A DNA stretch of 64,000 bases from Henckelia pumila (Eukaryota; Streptophyta; Magnoliopsida; Lamiales; Gesneriaceae): the NCBI RefSeq assembly GCF_033568475.1, contig NC_133123.1, positions 140,260,062-140,324,061 of the forward strand. The letters run 5' to 3'. Below, in pieces: positions 24,345-37,287 of this stretch. The notes below the pieces were generated by a model that was not told where the DNA came from, ran no database searches, and saw only the letters and a program-made list of their open reading frames with translations. The position numbers and the translations under genes were made by a program. Position 1 is the first letter of the stretch; each line of letters begins with the position of its first letter.

Positions 24345-25282
24345 ATGAACTTCTCGATCGTGATAATGTTGTCAAAAATAATCATCCAGCGTTGTGTATA
24401 TTTTCACTGTTGTGTTAATAATACTTATAGTACTCACTACTCAGTTTGATCACATATTCAATAAATCATTCGCACATTTGTTGTGCTGATATATAGATCA
24501 TTGCAATTTTATGGCCTTCCAATTAAGGATCATCAAAATATCGTTTATTATGTTACGTACACTCGAATCTGCGAACCTCACGAAGAAGTTGTCTTAAAAC
24601 CTATCGAATATAGCTTCAAATCTACCATTTTTATAACGACAATATGCAACATAACTTATTTTGGTCTCTTGGTACAATTTTTTTTTTTTTTTCTTTTCCA
24701 ATTTACTGAAATACATTTTACAAGAACTAACTTGCTATATACAGCCATCTTTAATTCATGATATCACATTAAGTAATAATGTTTAAAACCATTAATGTCG
24801 TGTACTAAGATCATTTCACTTTTCACATCAACAAAATGAATGAAAAATCCCTTTGTTTCAGCAGCTAGTATGTATAATGGCATGCGTTGTCTTGGTTATC
24901 AGAGTAGAAATTTGTTCAAGTCTTCAAGATTAACATCACATCAATCATAATATTCTTAATTGCTTTGGTCATTGGAACAAACTTTTGAATCCAATGCACT
25001 AAAACATATCAGCAAGAAGAAAAAAAGAAGAAGAAGAAGAAATAATCCATATGGAGTATGAATACTCCAACCAGATAACATTTCTCTGAAAATAGGGACC
25101 AAATGAAGATCATATTGCAAGACTCCAATAATCTGCCCATGACAGGTAAAAAATGAAAGCTTTATTAAGTAAATAATAAACTCAAACTCGAAGGAGTAGA
25201 CCTTGAAATTGCATCTCTTTATATATCATCCGAATCTCTAGCCAATTCAGTAGCTGATTTAAGGCCCAGAATCTCTTTATTG
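24345..25282. other. Intergenic space between convergent genes
   Basis: It holds the 3' ends of the TLDc gene (left) and mL53 gene (right). A (GAA)n stretch lies at about 25018-25040 and a poly-T run at about 24677-24692. No further gene is seen. Confidence 0.6.
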
Positions 25283-25937
25283 CTACTTCTCTTCTGCTTT
25301 TCTTGGCTGCAAATTCGGAAAAAAAGACACAAAAAAATAGATTAATTTTCCACAATCATGTCACGCTTTGCATAAAGGTTATTGATTTATGTTATAAAAA
25401 GCCCAAACCTGAATCCAAACAAACCAAAGAAAAGAATTTTACCCAAGAAATTTTCGCACACCAAGTGCTCACCAAATTGTCCATCAAAATCTTATCTACC
25501 ACAACTTGTTTCCAATCCCGCTCCAAAGGAAACCCACCCAATAAACAAAAATCAGAACACAAGAACAAATATCCCATCACCTTAATTCCAGTAAACGGTT
25601 GACGGATCTCCTCTTCGGGGATAACGACCGGCCACTTCTCATTGGCTTCGCGAAACATCTGCTCAGTCTCGAGAAACTGGCCCTTCTCGAGAATCAAGTT
25701 GCGGATTTGTTGCGCTGGAGTGGAGGTAGCTTCGAAGGTCTCCTCGACGCCATTGACGAAAGTTACAGTAATCTTGGGCGGGAAATCGTCGGTGCGGCGC
25801 TTGACCTGTACCTGGCAACTGGGGTTGGATTCTTTGGCCTTGCGAGCGTTACATTGAGCCAAGAACTCCATGCACGAGGCTATGCGTGGGTCTAGCGCGT
25901 TAAACTCGATCCTCACCTTGGACAAAAATTTCAACAT
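25283..25937 (-). CDS. MRPL53: Mitochondrial ribosomal protein mL53 (L53)
   Basis: Two exons, 25937-25581 and 25306-25283, joined in phase 0 across GTGATG...TTGCAG, give 126 residues ending PRKAEEK. The sequence MLKFLSKVRIEFNALDPR, then SCMEFLAQCNARKAKESNP, then VTFVNGVEETFEATSTPAQQIR matches the plant mL53 family, a thioredoxin-fold-like component of the large mitochondrial ribosomal subunit. I chose the ATG at 25937 rather than the upstream one at 25991 because family members begin MLKFLSK. The longer start would add 18 residues that could be leader. Without splicing the frame would run on into intron-encoded residues. It is convergent with the TLDc gene, about 0.9 kb away. Confidence 0.9.
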
Positions 25938-27171
25938 TTTCTTCTCTTTCTCTCCGAATGGTTCAGCGAGCCCAGAAGAAGCTGTAAGCATTTGAAACCT
26001 CGGTTTCTTATATTTATTATTATATCTTTTTTAATATTTTGATCGATAAACATAATTATTTCTTATGATTTAATTAATTTTTAAAAAAAATATTGATAAA
26101 AACGACGATGATAAATTATATAAAATAAATTAAAAATCAGTAGTGGTAAAGTGTTAAAAATTTCAAAATTAACCATAACAGTATATTTCTAACTGAAAGA
26201 TTTTAAAAAAAAATTCAGAAAATTTGAAAATATTATAATTTTATTTTAAATATAAATATGTCAAAATTTTGTTTAGAAACCCAATTTATTCCTTATTCTA
26301 TGGAATATATATTTTTATAAAAACAATCCAAATCATACGGAATAAATTGATTGACTTTTATATATATATATATAGATATATATATAATATCATACGGAAT
26401 AAATTGATTGACTTATATGTTTTAAAAAAAAAAGAAAAAAATTTACTATTTTTGAATTAATCAAACCTATTTTTCTATAAGTAGAAACTTAAATATATAA
26501 CTGAAATTATTAAAATCATTTACGAACGTTGTCTTATGGATTGTTTGTAATTATTAAAAAAAGTGATTGTTAAATTTTGACTTAAAAAAATAACTTGTGT
26601 ATTTCTTATACCAAAATTATACGTTTAATTAAAATCCAAAAACTAATTACATAGTGATTATGATTTCCAAAAGTGATTCTAATAAAAAGATCAATGTTAA
26701 AATCAATCTAATCACTTATTTATCAAACACTACCCAACTTCAATTTTAAAATTTTACATTTATTTACAAACACTACCGACTTTTAATTTTCTTTACTTTC
26801 TTATAATTTATAAATTTAATCAATTCTATAAAAATATAATCTTTTGCAAACATTCCTTTAGACAAGGACTGAGATTTTAGAAAATTCCACGTCCAATCAA
26901 ACCACAGTAAAAACGAATACAATGACAAAAAAAATATACAAAACCAATAAATTTTAGTACTTCACAAAGATAAAGAAGCCCAAAACAAAATGAGTCCGTA
27001 ACCCCCAGCTTAAAATTATACAGAGGTGGTAGCTCAATGTTTCCGACTTGAACTAAACAAAAATAAATAAATTCATCCACATGAATTTTGATTCTATTGC
27101 AAAGATGAAAAAATGAGCAAGAAATTAAACATCACTCGATAGACTCATGAAGATGAATGCATGTTCACTGC
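25938..27171. other. AT-rich intergenic DNA between two minus-strand genes
   Basis: It contains the mL53 promoter side and the 3' UTR of the CCCH gene (about 26880-27171). A 24-bp sequence, CATACGGAATAAATTGATTG plus ACTT, occurs twice (26333 and 26391) around a (TA)n microsatellite at about 26358-26390, suggesting slippage or a template-switch duplication. No gene is seen. Confidence 0.6.
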
Positions 27172-30100
27172 TCAAGTACCAGTAATCTCTCTGTCAATTT
27201 TAACCCTCTTGGCACTTTGAACTTCCGGAACACCACCCATCCTTTGTTGGGACGACACATCGTGCTGATATTGGCAATTAGCTCCATTCCTGCAACCCCT
27301 TGCGCTGTTAAAAAAGATGCAAGGCTTCATTATCTTCTGTTTCGAGTCTTTCAATTTTGCCACATGCGTTGGCTCTTGACTTGTCCCCAGAGGCTGGTTG
27401 CTTTGATTTGCAAATTGAGGCACACTTTCCCGTCTTTCTTCTCCATGCTGCTGAATGAGGTTCTTGTAATAATTAGCGTCCTTCACCAAGGGAACACCCG
27501 GCGAAGGTGCTGGCATTATTACATCCGGTACAGAAGGCCGTAGATTCCTGATTGGTGGGTAAAAAGGTACACTTGCTGTCGCCGTTGAAGGGGGGATGAT
27601 TTCTGGTCTTGAAAGGTGAGCAGAGAGTGGTTCTCTTCTATCAATGGCAAAGTTGACAGAATCAAATGAATTCTTGGGTGGAGACCTTAAATTGGGCGTG
27701 TACTGTGTACTGGTAGATGGTGCATTATGCACTCCAATGGATGGCAGATTCTGCAAGCTGTATGACGGCAGGTTAGATGTATGAGATGATGGCATAAGTT
27801 GTGTACTGGATGTTGTACCAGGTTGTCCTCCGATGACTGGCTGACACTGAAACTTGGAGGAGGGCATGTTAGGCATTCCAGATGATGGTGTATTCTGCGA
27901 ACTGGAATATGTAGCATGGTTTGTCAAGAGTTGCTCGACGGTTTTTGGATTGCTGAGAATTTTCAGAAGCAACTCCCGGTCGATCAGATTATTTTGATCT
28001 CCATTTGACAAGATAGTTGTCAAGGCAGCCTGTGCAGCAGAGACGACATCGGGCTCAACATCGGTAGATAAAATTCCATTTGTGACACTGCCATGAGATG
28101 AAATTAACGAATGGGATGACTGCTGGGGATGTGAACTTGTGAGGTTGTTGTTGGTTGCCACAGAGGTAAATGTTGTGTTATCCAATGCAGCGTCCTCATC
28201 TTCAATTGGTATGAGAGGAATCACAGGAGTATTTTGATTATTGGCAATTGAGTCTTCAGCACACACTAATGAGGAAGGGCTGATGAAAGATAGAAGTTTA
28301 ATGATTCATGCAAAAAACAAAGGAACATGGAAACATCAAAGATCAATCATCAACTAATTATCGTACTTTGGAGGAATAGCTGAGGGGCGTGGATACACGG
28401 CTTCTAGAACTCTCATTTCTCGTTGATTCTGGGCCTTAATTTCTGTGCTCTCTTCCCCGGCAACCACTGCCCATTCACTATTCACTTCAAACTGCGAAGA
28501 ATAGAAATGTGAGATTCAGAAGAACACAATAATCCCACATCCCTGGCACAAACGAGCACTACTCACATGCAAACACTCCAGTGACCATCAACAATGCAAG
28601 AACACAACTACACGAGTGCGTGCGATCTACTTAATCTCTCCCTCCTCTATGTTACTCACTTGAGGAGAGGGTTGACGGTTCTATCGAGGAATCAAGGCTT
28701 AATAAGTCAACTGTCATAGGCTACGACAATGTAAACACAAAATATGCACTTTGAATCCAAATTCAACTCTGAGCTCACAACACATTGAAGATTTATGATT
28801 GAAATACGGATCAATAAGTACAACATATTCCACAAGCCAACACCATATCACTATACATAAGTTAGTGAAACTATACAGGAAATCACATGGAGGACTTAAT
28901 AAAGATGATCCTAAGTTAGAGGATCCCAGCTTCAACCCTCCCAACTCAAATTTAAAACAGAACAAATAGTCCCGTGGAACATGAAAAAGAGTATATTCAT
29001 CCTTAAAGATAATGGTTTAGCAAATATATGGAGAAAGTCAATGACAAAAATGGTAGACTTACTCTTGGAGGCAATCTCCATGGAACTAGGGGTACTTGAG
29101 ACAGATTAACTCTCCAAAGATTTGCAGGCTGGACACCTTCAAAGCCTGGAGGTAAATTGTCATCAGTTCCTGTATCCCCGGACTGGTCGGGCCACTGTGT
29201 CTTGGCCTGAAGGTGATCTTGTGTTCCCAATCCCACTTGTGATGGAGATTCTTCCGACAAAAACAACCTTACCTACCAAAAGGACGGCACAAGTCTATTA
29301 CATAGCAATTTAGGATGAGAATGAGTAAATCTGTAACTCAACTACTATTATAATGGACAATGTTAATAACAGGGCTTGATTGATAATTTTCACCTGTGAG
29401 TGCCTAGGGTATTTGTACATTTTTTTATTATTATTATTAGCGAATTCATTTTATTGGTGGGAAAAAAACAATGAAAAGCTCAATAATAATAAATAAACTG
29501 TATACAAAGTCTACAGGCTACTTTAACAATGAGAAGATAGAGTAGAAACTACTAGTTTCAACTTTTAACAGAGAAAATAACTGTAGACCTACAATAAGCA
29601 AGTAGCACCAGATACAAAGACCAAGGGCAGATATATATGCACGTTCCAACAAAGTGGACAAATAAACAAATCACATCACTAAAAGTCCAACAATTGAGTC
29701 CACACTCAAATCTGGTACATACTTTTCACACCTTCCCACACACATAGAGCCAACAACACAGAATTTCATACATAATTGATGAAAGACGGATGAAATATTA
29801 CAAATGAATGTGTGAGAATAGCACATTCGCAAGGATATGCATGTGAAGTAAGGACTAAGGAGCCACGCAACTGTAAAGCACTTCACGTTACAGTAATATC
29901 ACAAATGAAAGAAAGATTTCACACTCTCCTAGAGACGCACAATTATTGTCAATGTCATTACTCATTAGCCATGCAGGAGATGCTGGAGCCAGACATCAAT
30001 TTGACTCCGATCAAATTTGAGCACGAGAAATCGATATGCTTCTTCCAGGATGAAATGATAGGATATTGCAAATCCAGCATAAATCCAGAATACAGCAACA

Positions 30101-31715
30101 AAAGAAACACCCAAAAGCAAAGAATTCTCAAAGGCAATCACGAATCAAGTGAATGTGAAGTACAGGAACATAGGGGGCTAACTGATTATATTTTTACTAT
30201 ACATCTCCCGTAGAGTAGTGTGTTACGTTGTCTCTTAAAATCTATAGTTGATTATTCCTTCTGGACCATATAGCAACAGATTTGGAAAGAAAAGGAAGTG
30301 AAAAAAATGAAGCTTCATTTACTTGGAAAACTTCCCGCAAAACTTCTGGACCATGTTTAATTCAACTTGCTTTTGTATTAACCATCAAAAGGATGGCAAA
30401 GGTCTATCACTAGTCCTGCCACATGCTGCTTAACATCCCCTCAGCTCATCTTTGTTCTTCATTAAAATTGCAGCGAAAAATGGAAGAGAAAAAAAACAAG
30501 TCACCTGGAGTGCTCCACAGAGCACCATTTTCGCGCCATTATGTCAATGACATGACTCAAATAAAATTTCATTTACTGTTTCCAAACAAAGTTCTATATT
30601 TGTCACCTATTCAACTTTATTCCCTGATGTCCTCTATTGATAGAAAGACTTGGAACTTCCCAACTACCCCAAACCAGACACTTGTCAGTCTTGTCCACAA
30701 ACTAAATAGAATAATAGATTAAGACTTGCACCTGGTAAACTCTAGTCTAATCTTCATTATCCATAAAAAGTTCCACCAAAAATCATAATTATTACAATTT
30801 CCTTTCATTTGTATGCCAACACTCAAGTACAATGTTTCAACGAAAACAAGGCGCCAATTAGCCATCAATATACTAGGTGTGCCCCCAGGAACTGAACTAA
30901 ATCAACATATGCACTAAGCAGCACTATTTATTAGTACATTTCTTTCATTTGTCAACCACATAAAATTCGATATAAAAAACTAAACAAGACATAACAATCT
31001 GGAGTCAGTAGATGAAACAGACAAACAGCCTTCCTAGATACTTGAAATTAGTTTGTTAATCTTGTATCCAAAACTGTCAGTAAAAAAAATGCCTCTTTTT
31101 AACACAACTACCTCAGAAGAGTTTTGTGCTGTCCCCACTATTTTCACCTCAAATTCCATATACTAAAATTTTAAGATGGAGGTTGCAATAATTAGCTACC
31201 TGAATCCTACATATAAACATCTCGTAATCATTAACAATCGCTTAAGGAAATATATTTACTTGTATCAACACTCGATAATGAATCAATGATGAACGGAACA
31301 TATCCATTTCACTTTCAGGCCATTTCAGCAAGAATGTCCCTTTATTTCCAAAGTTTGGTTAAGTTCAGATGGAATTGAAATGAAATTTAATCCATTTAGT
31401 GGGCTTTAATAATGTCCCAATCAAATAATTAAGCAAATTGTTGAAATTAACATTTTATCCGATTGGCGTCTGTCGCGGATCAACAGAACATACAGATTGC
31501 ATTATTCGAGAATCATTTTCGATCAACTTTTAATTATATATTTTTTAAGTTCAGAAACGTCAATACATTCCCTTTGTGGATAACTATACCATAAAATTAG
31601 TTAAAAGCAATCATTCAACAAGACGAAGTAACTGAAAAATCTTGACAAGATTTACCTGACAAAGATTAACATCTGAAGCCCAAGAGACCCTTTTCGATTT
31701 CTGCGATCCTCCCAT
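27172..31715 (-). CDS. CCCH zinc-finger protein (C3H6-like), four exons
   Basis: Exons in transcript order: 31715-31656, 29272-29063, 28491-28367, 28279-27172. All have GT-AG borders and matching phase, giving about 500 residues. The N-terminus MGGSQKSKRVSWASDVNLCQ|VRLFLSEESPSQVG and the motif DDNLPPGFEG are conserved in a plant family that includes Arabidopsis C3H6 (from memory). A single CCCH finger near the C-terminus (CIFFNSARGCRNGANCQYQH, spacing C-X8-C-X5-C-X3-H) would bind RNA or DNA. The middle is Ser/Pro/Asn/Gln-rich and disordered. KSKR near the N-terminus may be a nuclear signal. Intron 1 is about 2.4 kb after a 60-nt coding exon, long enough to hold regulatory sequence. The exon 4 acceptor at 28280 is the one that keeps the frame open. 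Confidence 0.87.
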
Positions 31716-32242
31716 TTTTTTCACGAATAAATTAATTGGATTCGAAAGATATATGGATATGTCTTTTAAAAATTCAATCGATATTTGCAATCAAAACCCA
31801 ACTTCCGATTTAGCAATCACTTATACAACACAGATTTAGGATTAAATTAAATCGATTGCTTTTCAATTGTGTGCAACCATACATTGGAAACAGAGATACG
31901 AAGAAGAGAATCGGAGACGACGGGGGAGTACGGGGAGAGTAGAAATACAAAGAAAACCCTAGATCCTCTAAGCTACTTTTTCTCCCTTTTGCCCATTTGC
32001 TCTTTTCCCGTCAATTTATTACGCCATCGGATCCTTGCGTGCCATTTATATACTTATGACTTGTTTGTATGACATGCTCTAGTAGTGCGCGTGGTTGGTT
32101 AGCTACGGAAAAACTTCTTTTCGACTTTTTTTTTTCTTTTTATTCAACATAGCACATATATGTAAAAATAAAATAAAAATTAAAAACCCTTTCAAAAAAA
32201 TATATAAAAATAAAAAAATAAAACGATGATGAAATAACTTGA
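31716..32242 (-). promoter_or_regulatory. 5' UTR and promoter region of the CCCH gene
   Basis: Upstream of the ATG at 31715 lies an AT-rich leader, and further up CT-rich and AAACCCTAG-type sequence (about 31954-31964 on the plus strand), a telo-box-like motif common in promoters of growth-related plant genes. No clear TATA box is seen. No further gene is seen. Confidence 0.4.
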
Positions 32243-32784
32243 AGGAAAAATTACATTTTTAGTCTTGTAAGTTGGCCTGATTTTGATTTTAGTCTTATAA
32301 TTTTTCAAAGTTTGATTTTAGTCCAATAAGCTGGATTTTTGTTTGGGTTTTGGTCATTTTTCATCGAAAATCACTAAAGCAATCGAATGTTACTTGTTTG
32401 ACTTCGATGTTCTCCTATAAGACTCGTGTGATTAGAATTAGGTTTATATTACACATTAAAATATACCTAATGAAAAATAAACAAAACGAGAAGTTTTTTT
32501 CTCCGATTTGTAAATATTGGGTGTCGTTTTTTTTCTTTTTTTCCCCTTTATTTTGGCGTAATAGATTTTAGTTTGTGTAACATATTGTTAATTCTTGTCA
32601 AATGAGTCATATATGAGAATATCGATGTCAAATAAGTAATATTCGATTGATTTAGTGATTTTCGATGAAAAAAGGACCAAATCCAAAAAAGATCCAAGTT
32701 ACTTTACTAAAACCAAACTTTGAAAAGTTATAGGACTAAAACCAAAATCAGACCAACTTACAGGACTAAAATTATAATTTTTTC
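32243..32784. mobile_element. TIR element (MITE-like), superfamily unresolved
   Basis: Inverted arms of about 120-150 bp face each other. The left arm is GAAAAATTACATTTTTAGTC, then GTAAGTTGGCCTGATTTTG, then TTTTTCATCGAAAATCACT. The right arm is the inverse, from AGTGATTTTCGATGAAAAA to GACTAAAATTATAATTTTTTC. I could not find a convincing target duplication, so the class is open (MULE or hAT). No coding capacity. Confidence 0.6.
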
Positions 32785-33099
32785 TAATTTAAATTTTGTG
32801 AGACATAATATTTTAAATTTAACTATATATCAACACTTAAAATTAGAATTGATTTTTCACCTGATTCGTCAAATTACTTCCCTTATTACTCTTAAATTCT
32901 CATTTAAATATTATTTTCATATGGCAATTACTATTTGATATTATTCCAGATGAAAAAACACTTTGTAATAATTTTTTTAAAAAAAATATCTTGACCATGT
33001 TATCTTACAACCAAACAGCATTTACGATTTAAAAATAATTGAGAGCTTTGAAGTTTGTATAAATTTTTTTTTTAAAAGTCAAATAAGGCTAACTAACAT

Positions 33100-33372
33100 T
33101 AAACTAACATGTCCCTCAGAACATAAGTTTTCAGACATAAAAGAACAAAAGAAACAAATTCCAAATGAGTTTTAGAAGTAAAGCCCTGCTGAGCTAAAAA
33201 AATGCACGGTGTCATTGTCCTCATGATAACAATGAATAACAGAAGCACCAGGAACCTGCATTCACGTTTGACGTATATCTTCAACCAAAGGAGTTTCAAC
33301 AAACGGTGCTGGATTATTTATAGCTTTAACAACCATAGAAGCATCAATTTGTACAATTGATGGGGCATCGAT
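33100..33372 (-). pseudogene. RNase H-like (RVT_3) fragment
   Basis: Minus-strand translation with a stop gives IDASMVVKAINNP, then ETPLVEDIRQT, then HEDNDTVHFLAQQG. This fits the second half of an RVT_3 RNase H, where the active-site Asp region (DA..VV.AIN) is followed by a terminal H-x-x-N-x-x-x-H-x-L-A motif. It is short, broken and alone, so probably a relic of a non-LTR element or captured domain. Confidence 0.4.
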
Positions 33373-33431
33373 TGTAAAAAAAATTCTGATTAAACATCAT
33401 GATAAAGTATATGATTTTTTTAATATATATA

Positions 33432-33952
33432 TGTTATCCTGATAGGCCCGGACGGTGAGCCCGGGGTCGGCTTGCAAGACGGGAGCCCGGCGTCATCCCG
33501 ATAAGTCCCGGGTGATGGGCCCGGGATCATCTCCTAAACCGGGAACCTAGGAGCTCCTTCAGGGGCTCAGGTATCAAAGATAAATATCCAGAAACCAGGG
33601 GCCCGTAATACTCGGTGGGCCCTGGGTCATTTCATATAAAAAGAAGCTCATACCTCCTTTACGTGTGGCAGACTCTTACTGCAAATCAAATCATTAGGCA
33701 GCATGGTGTAACAGTATGGGCTCGGTATGGGCTCTTCCTAGTATTACTGGGGGTCAATCCTACGTGACAACTATCCCATCACAAAAACAGTTGTCAGTTG
33801 GGCCATGCTGGGCAATCATGGAAGAGGCCGGGTCAATGCGTATAAAAGGGAGGCCCCTTACTACAAACAGGCATGAGAAAAAAATAGAAGGAAAAAACAA
33901 CAACTCAAAAAAGAACCCACGCCTGGATATTCATTTTATGATGTTCGCATCA
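33432..33952 (+). repeat. Tat-type 5' LTR
   Basis: 521 bp, from TGTTATCCTGATAGGCCC to GTTCGCATCA, bordered by the PBS. GC-rich palindromic blocks (CCCGGG, GGGCCC) fill U3. GTATAAAAGGGAGG at about 33840 is the best TATA box. Confidence 0.85.
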
Positions 33953-33953
33953 T

Positions 33954-33969
33954 TGGCGCCGTCTGTGGG
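33954..33969 (+). other. Tat primer binding site
   Basis: TGGCGCCGTCTGTGGG begins one base after the LTR end. Plant gypsy elements of the Tat/Athila branch use this kind of non-initiator tRNA site. Confidence 0.75.
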
Positions 33970-33992
33970 AAATTGAGATTTAAGACGTAGAT

Positions 33993-35434
33993 ATGACGAT
34001 TATTGAGGATCCGGAAAGCTCCCAGCGAGCGATGGCAAATCTGCAGGAGCAAGTGAACGCCATGGTAGAGGCAGCATTACAAAGGATCCTATCTCTACAA
34101 CAGGAGAAGAGGGAAGGTGATCCGGAGAAACAGCAGGAGAAGGAGCAGGAGAAAAACCAGGAGGAACCAGGGAAGGAGCAGGAGAATACAGTAGATAAGG
34201 TGCGGGAAGAAGGAAAAGAGAAGGAGAAGAGAAAAGGAGGACGAGAGGGCATACAGGCGGAATAGGAGGCAGAATCACACGCTGAGTCTGCCCATGTCAC
34301 CATGGTGGGAGAATTGGAACTGCTGAAGCAGAAAAATTTTAAAGTTAGAAAACACTGACTCGCGGGAATCTTCGCGAGTCAAAAGCTCGGGATGCCCTTT
34401 CTCGCCGAAGATTATTAAAGAGCCCTTGCCAGTACAATTCAAATCAGCGAAGATCAAAGGATACGATGGTAGTGGTGATCCAGAAGAGCACATGGCCCGG
34501 TTCGAAAATGTAGCCATGTTACATTGTTATAATGATCAAATCAAATGTAAAGTTTTCTTAACCACATTAGAAGATTCTGCCCAAAGGTGGTTTGAAAACT
34601 TGGAGGACGGAAGCATTGATGTCTTTAAGAAGTTTCGGGAAATCTTTCTGCAGCATTTCAGCAGCAGTAAACGGTACCGAAAGACTACCCTCAGTCTTTT
34701 TGAGGTGAAGCAGGTCGGAGAGGAATCTCTAAGGGCATATATCAAGAAGTTCAACAAAATAACTTTAGAGATTCCAGCGTGCGCACCTGAAACCCGGATT
34801 ACAGCCTTTACTCAAGGTCTCAGGGAGGGAGAATTCTTCCGGTCGCTGGTAAAGAAAACTCCTCGAAACTTTGAGGACCTTTTAGCCCGGGCTGAAAAGT
34901 ACATTAACATGGAAGAAGCCCAGAAGCAAAAAAGGGATAAAGATAAGCGAGAGGGAAACAGAGAAAGAGGAAATAGGAATAACTCGGGAGGAGGGAGAAA
35001 TGATTATCTGGGGAGGTTGATGGCTCATGCCCCGCCGAAAGTAACTAGAGATCGAGGGGTCCATGTGTGCGAGGAGGAAGTTCGGCAGACCTCTCAGAAA
35101 GGAGCGGGAAAATATTGCTCAATCCACGAGGTCAATACTCATGATACCAGCGAGTGCAGAAGACGCGCCCCGGAGGCAAAAAGGCCGATGTCAGGAGAGG
35201 AAAGGCGGATGGATAAAAGACAGCGAGGACCTTATCGGGCACCAGGATTTGCGGCACACAGGCCTAATAAGGCTGTCTCAGAAAAAGCCCGGGAAGTTCC
35301 ACCTCAGCGACTGGATGATAGGGCACGAGACGGACCCTCCCGAGGAGTCATCAACATGATATCGGGGGGATCCACTGATGGGGATTCGAATAGGGCCCGG
35401 AAATCTTGGAGTAAGAGAGAAGTATTGGGGTTGG
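33993..35434 (+). pseudogene. Tat gag
   Basis: The N-terminal part (33993-34265) starts MTIIEDPESS and is Glu/Gln/Lys-rich, probably coiled coil. It ends at a TAG, and a further stop and a frame change lie before 34426. From 34426 a Retrotrans_gag core follows: DGSGDPEEHMARFENV, then CKVFLTTLEDSAQRWFENL, then EESLRAYIKKFNK, then FTQGLREGEFFRSL. It would form the particle shell. A basic C-terminal part leads into the protease, from which it is separated only by the solo LTR at 35435. Confidence 0.85.
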
Positions 35435-37282
35435 TGAAAGAGTGGGTGCCCGGTGAGCCAACTTGTGGCTAAGGGCTTTGATGACTCTTTGTATAAACAA
35501 TCTTTTGTTTAATATAATTTACACTTTTATTAATGGCAATGACTTTATCTTTCTTCATATTGTTATATTGTGATATACTATTGTTATTTTGATAAAGACC
35601 TTGAATATACTATAGTGTATGTAAGATGTGGTAGAACATGGAGATGTCTATCATGAAACACATCTTATAATCACTGTATATTCTAAACTGTTCCTAGTCG
35701 ATTGAGCCGTTCGATAATAAGGATAAGGATCGCTCGAGTTTGAGACTAGCATTTGCGATGCAGAGTACCACGTTTCATTGGTAAGGAACATAGAGATGTT
35801 CGAAGCATGCAAATGGATATTCATATGATGAATGATTGAACTACCCTATCCGGACTTTCCAAGTGGTTATCACTTATCGAGTGGATAAAGTCCGCGGTTT
35901 TGGTTGTACACCATTAGTCCTTACTACTTGAAACATCATTGAGACTCTATATGCTAGTACTGTGCTTTGACTCGTTTACCGACTCTATTGGGGTCATCAG
36001 GTGTCGGGATTGGGTACAGTTACAACACATATAGAAGTCGATGCTTTATTGTCAAGGATTCACCACATACTTGCGAGTGTGGATATCCTATGCGATCTGA
36101 GGAGATATTAGTGTGACGAATCTCTGGCCAGAGTACATGATGTGTTTTAAGAAATGGTTTCTTAGTAACACATGCGATGTCACTATTTGATCTTCAAGAT
36201 GTATTGCATAGTTATCGAATCTCGAACGACTCTCGATATACCAATGGTTGTTGATTCGATCGGGATATATGGATGAAGGGACCGTACTGTACGCTAACCA
36301 AAATCTATTGGTTCTTGCAGGCACTATCAGTGATACCTAGGGAATCATGGGGCGATGTTGCTAGGCGCTCTTACCATGATTCGATGGGCAAGTCGGAAAT
36401 TGTTGTTCCGAATCACAAGGAGTTGTGAGCCCACGGCTAGCTGTATCCCTGAACCATTGAGGGTCACACAGAGTAATTGATTTTTAATCCCCGTTGAGAT
36501 ATTTAAATTTAAAGAGTTAAATTTAATGAACAAAGAAGTTGGACTTCTTAATTATGAGTAGAGGAGTAAGATTTCCTAAAATGACATAGGGATGGACATT
36601 TTTGGAAACCACTGAATTCGGATTCAGAAAAATTTATCTTGACTTTAAAAGGTGCAGAAATGGTTTCTGTGCACATTGGTGAAATCGGTTTATCAATCGG
36701 AGTCACGATGAATTTTATATTAATTTCTGAACATGCGGGCTTTGCTTGTCGGGCTTGAACTTATGACTAATGGGCCCTAAGCTGTTAGTGGCCTACATTA
36801 TAAATAAGTTATTGCAGTACAGAAATTAGACACACAGGTCACAAAATTTTCGAAAAACCCTAGTCTTTTTCTTCTGAAGTGGCCGCCCCCTTTCTCCCCT
36901 CTGCTCGGAAAATCCAGTCTGTGAATTTTGATTTACATTCTGGTTTAACGGATCAAATTCGTTAATCTCTTCGTAGAAACTTCTGATAGATTTTCTAGTG
37001 CAATCTATCAGAGGGATTAAATATCCGTTCGTGGACCTGATTGAAGAACAGTTCGTCCATCAGTTCCAGGGATATACAACAAGAGCAGAGCAATCTGTTG
37101 GTGTCCATAATCTCGCTTCGAGATTGGAGGTAAAAATTTATAATCGTTATTTAATTTTTACACACACACACAATTTAATCGTAAGGTTGATACCCATTAT
37201 GGAATTGTTCCATATAAAATTTTTAAACTTCCGCTGCACCGGGTATCAATCTTGATTGATCTGATCGCCGCGTTCTCCAACA
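35435..37282 (+). mobile_element. Solo LTR (1848 bp) in Tat gag-pro
   Basis: It starts TGAAAGAGTGGG, ends CTCCAACA, and is flanked by gttgg at 35430-35434 and 37283-37287. Removing it with one gttgg rejoins KREVLG to LEARKVTSCP in frame. There is no coding sequence, PBS or second LTR. The plus orientation is inferred from the terminal bases and could be wrong. Internal phrases such as CGATGGGCAAGTCGG look like long copia LTRs of eudicots, which is only an impression. Confidence 0.8.
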
Positions 37283-37287
37283 GTTGG

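Noticed and set aside
33980-34303. Antisense Ser/Phe-rich and Pro-rich frames across the Tat gag N-terminus
   Set aside because: They are shadows of the purine-rich gag sequence.
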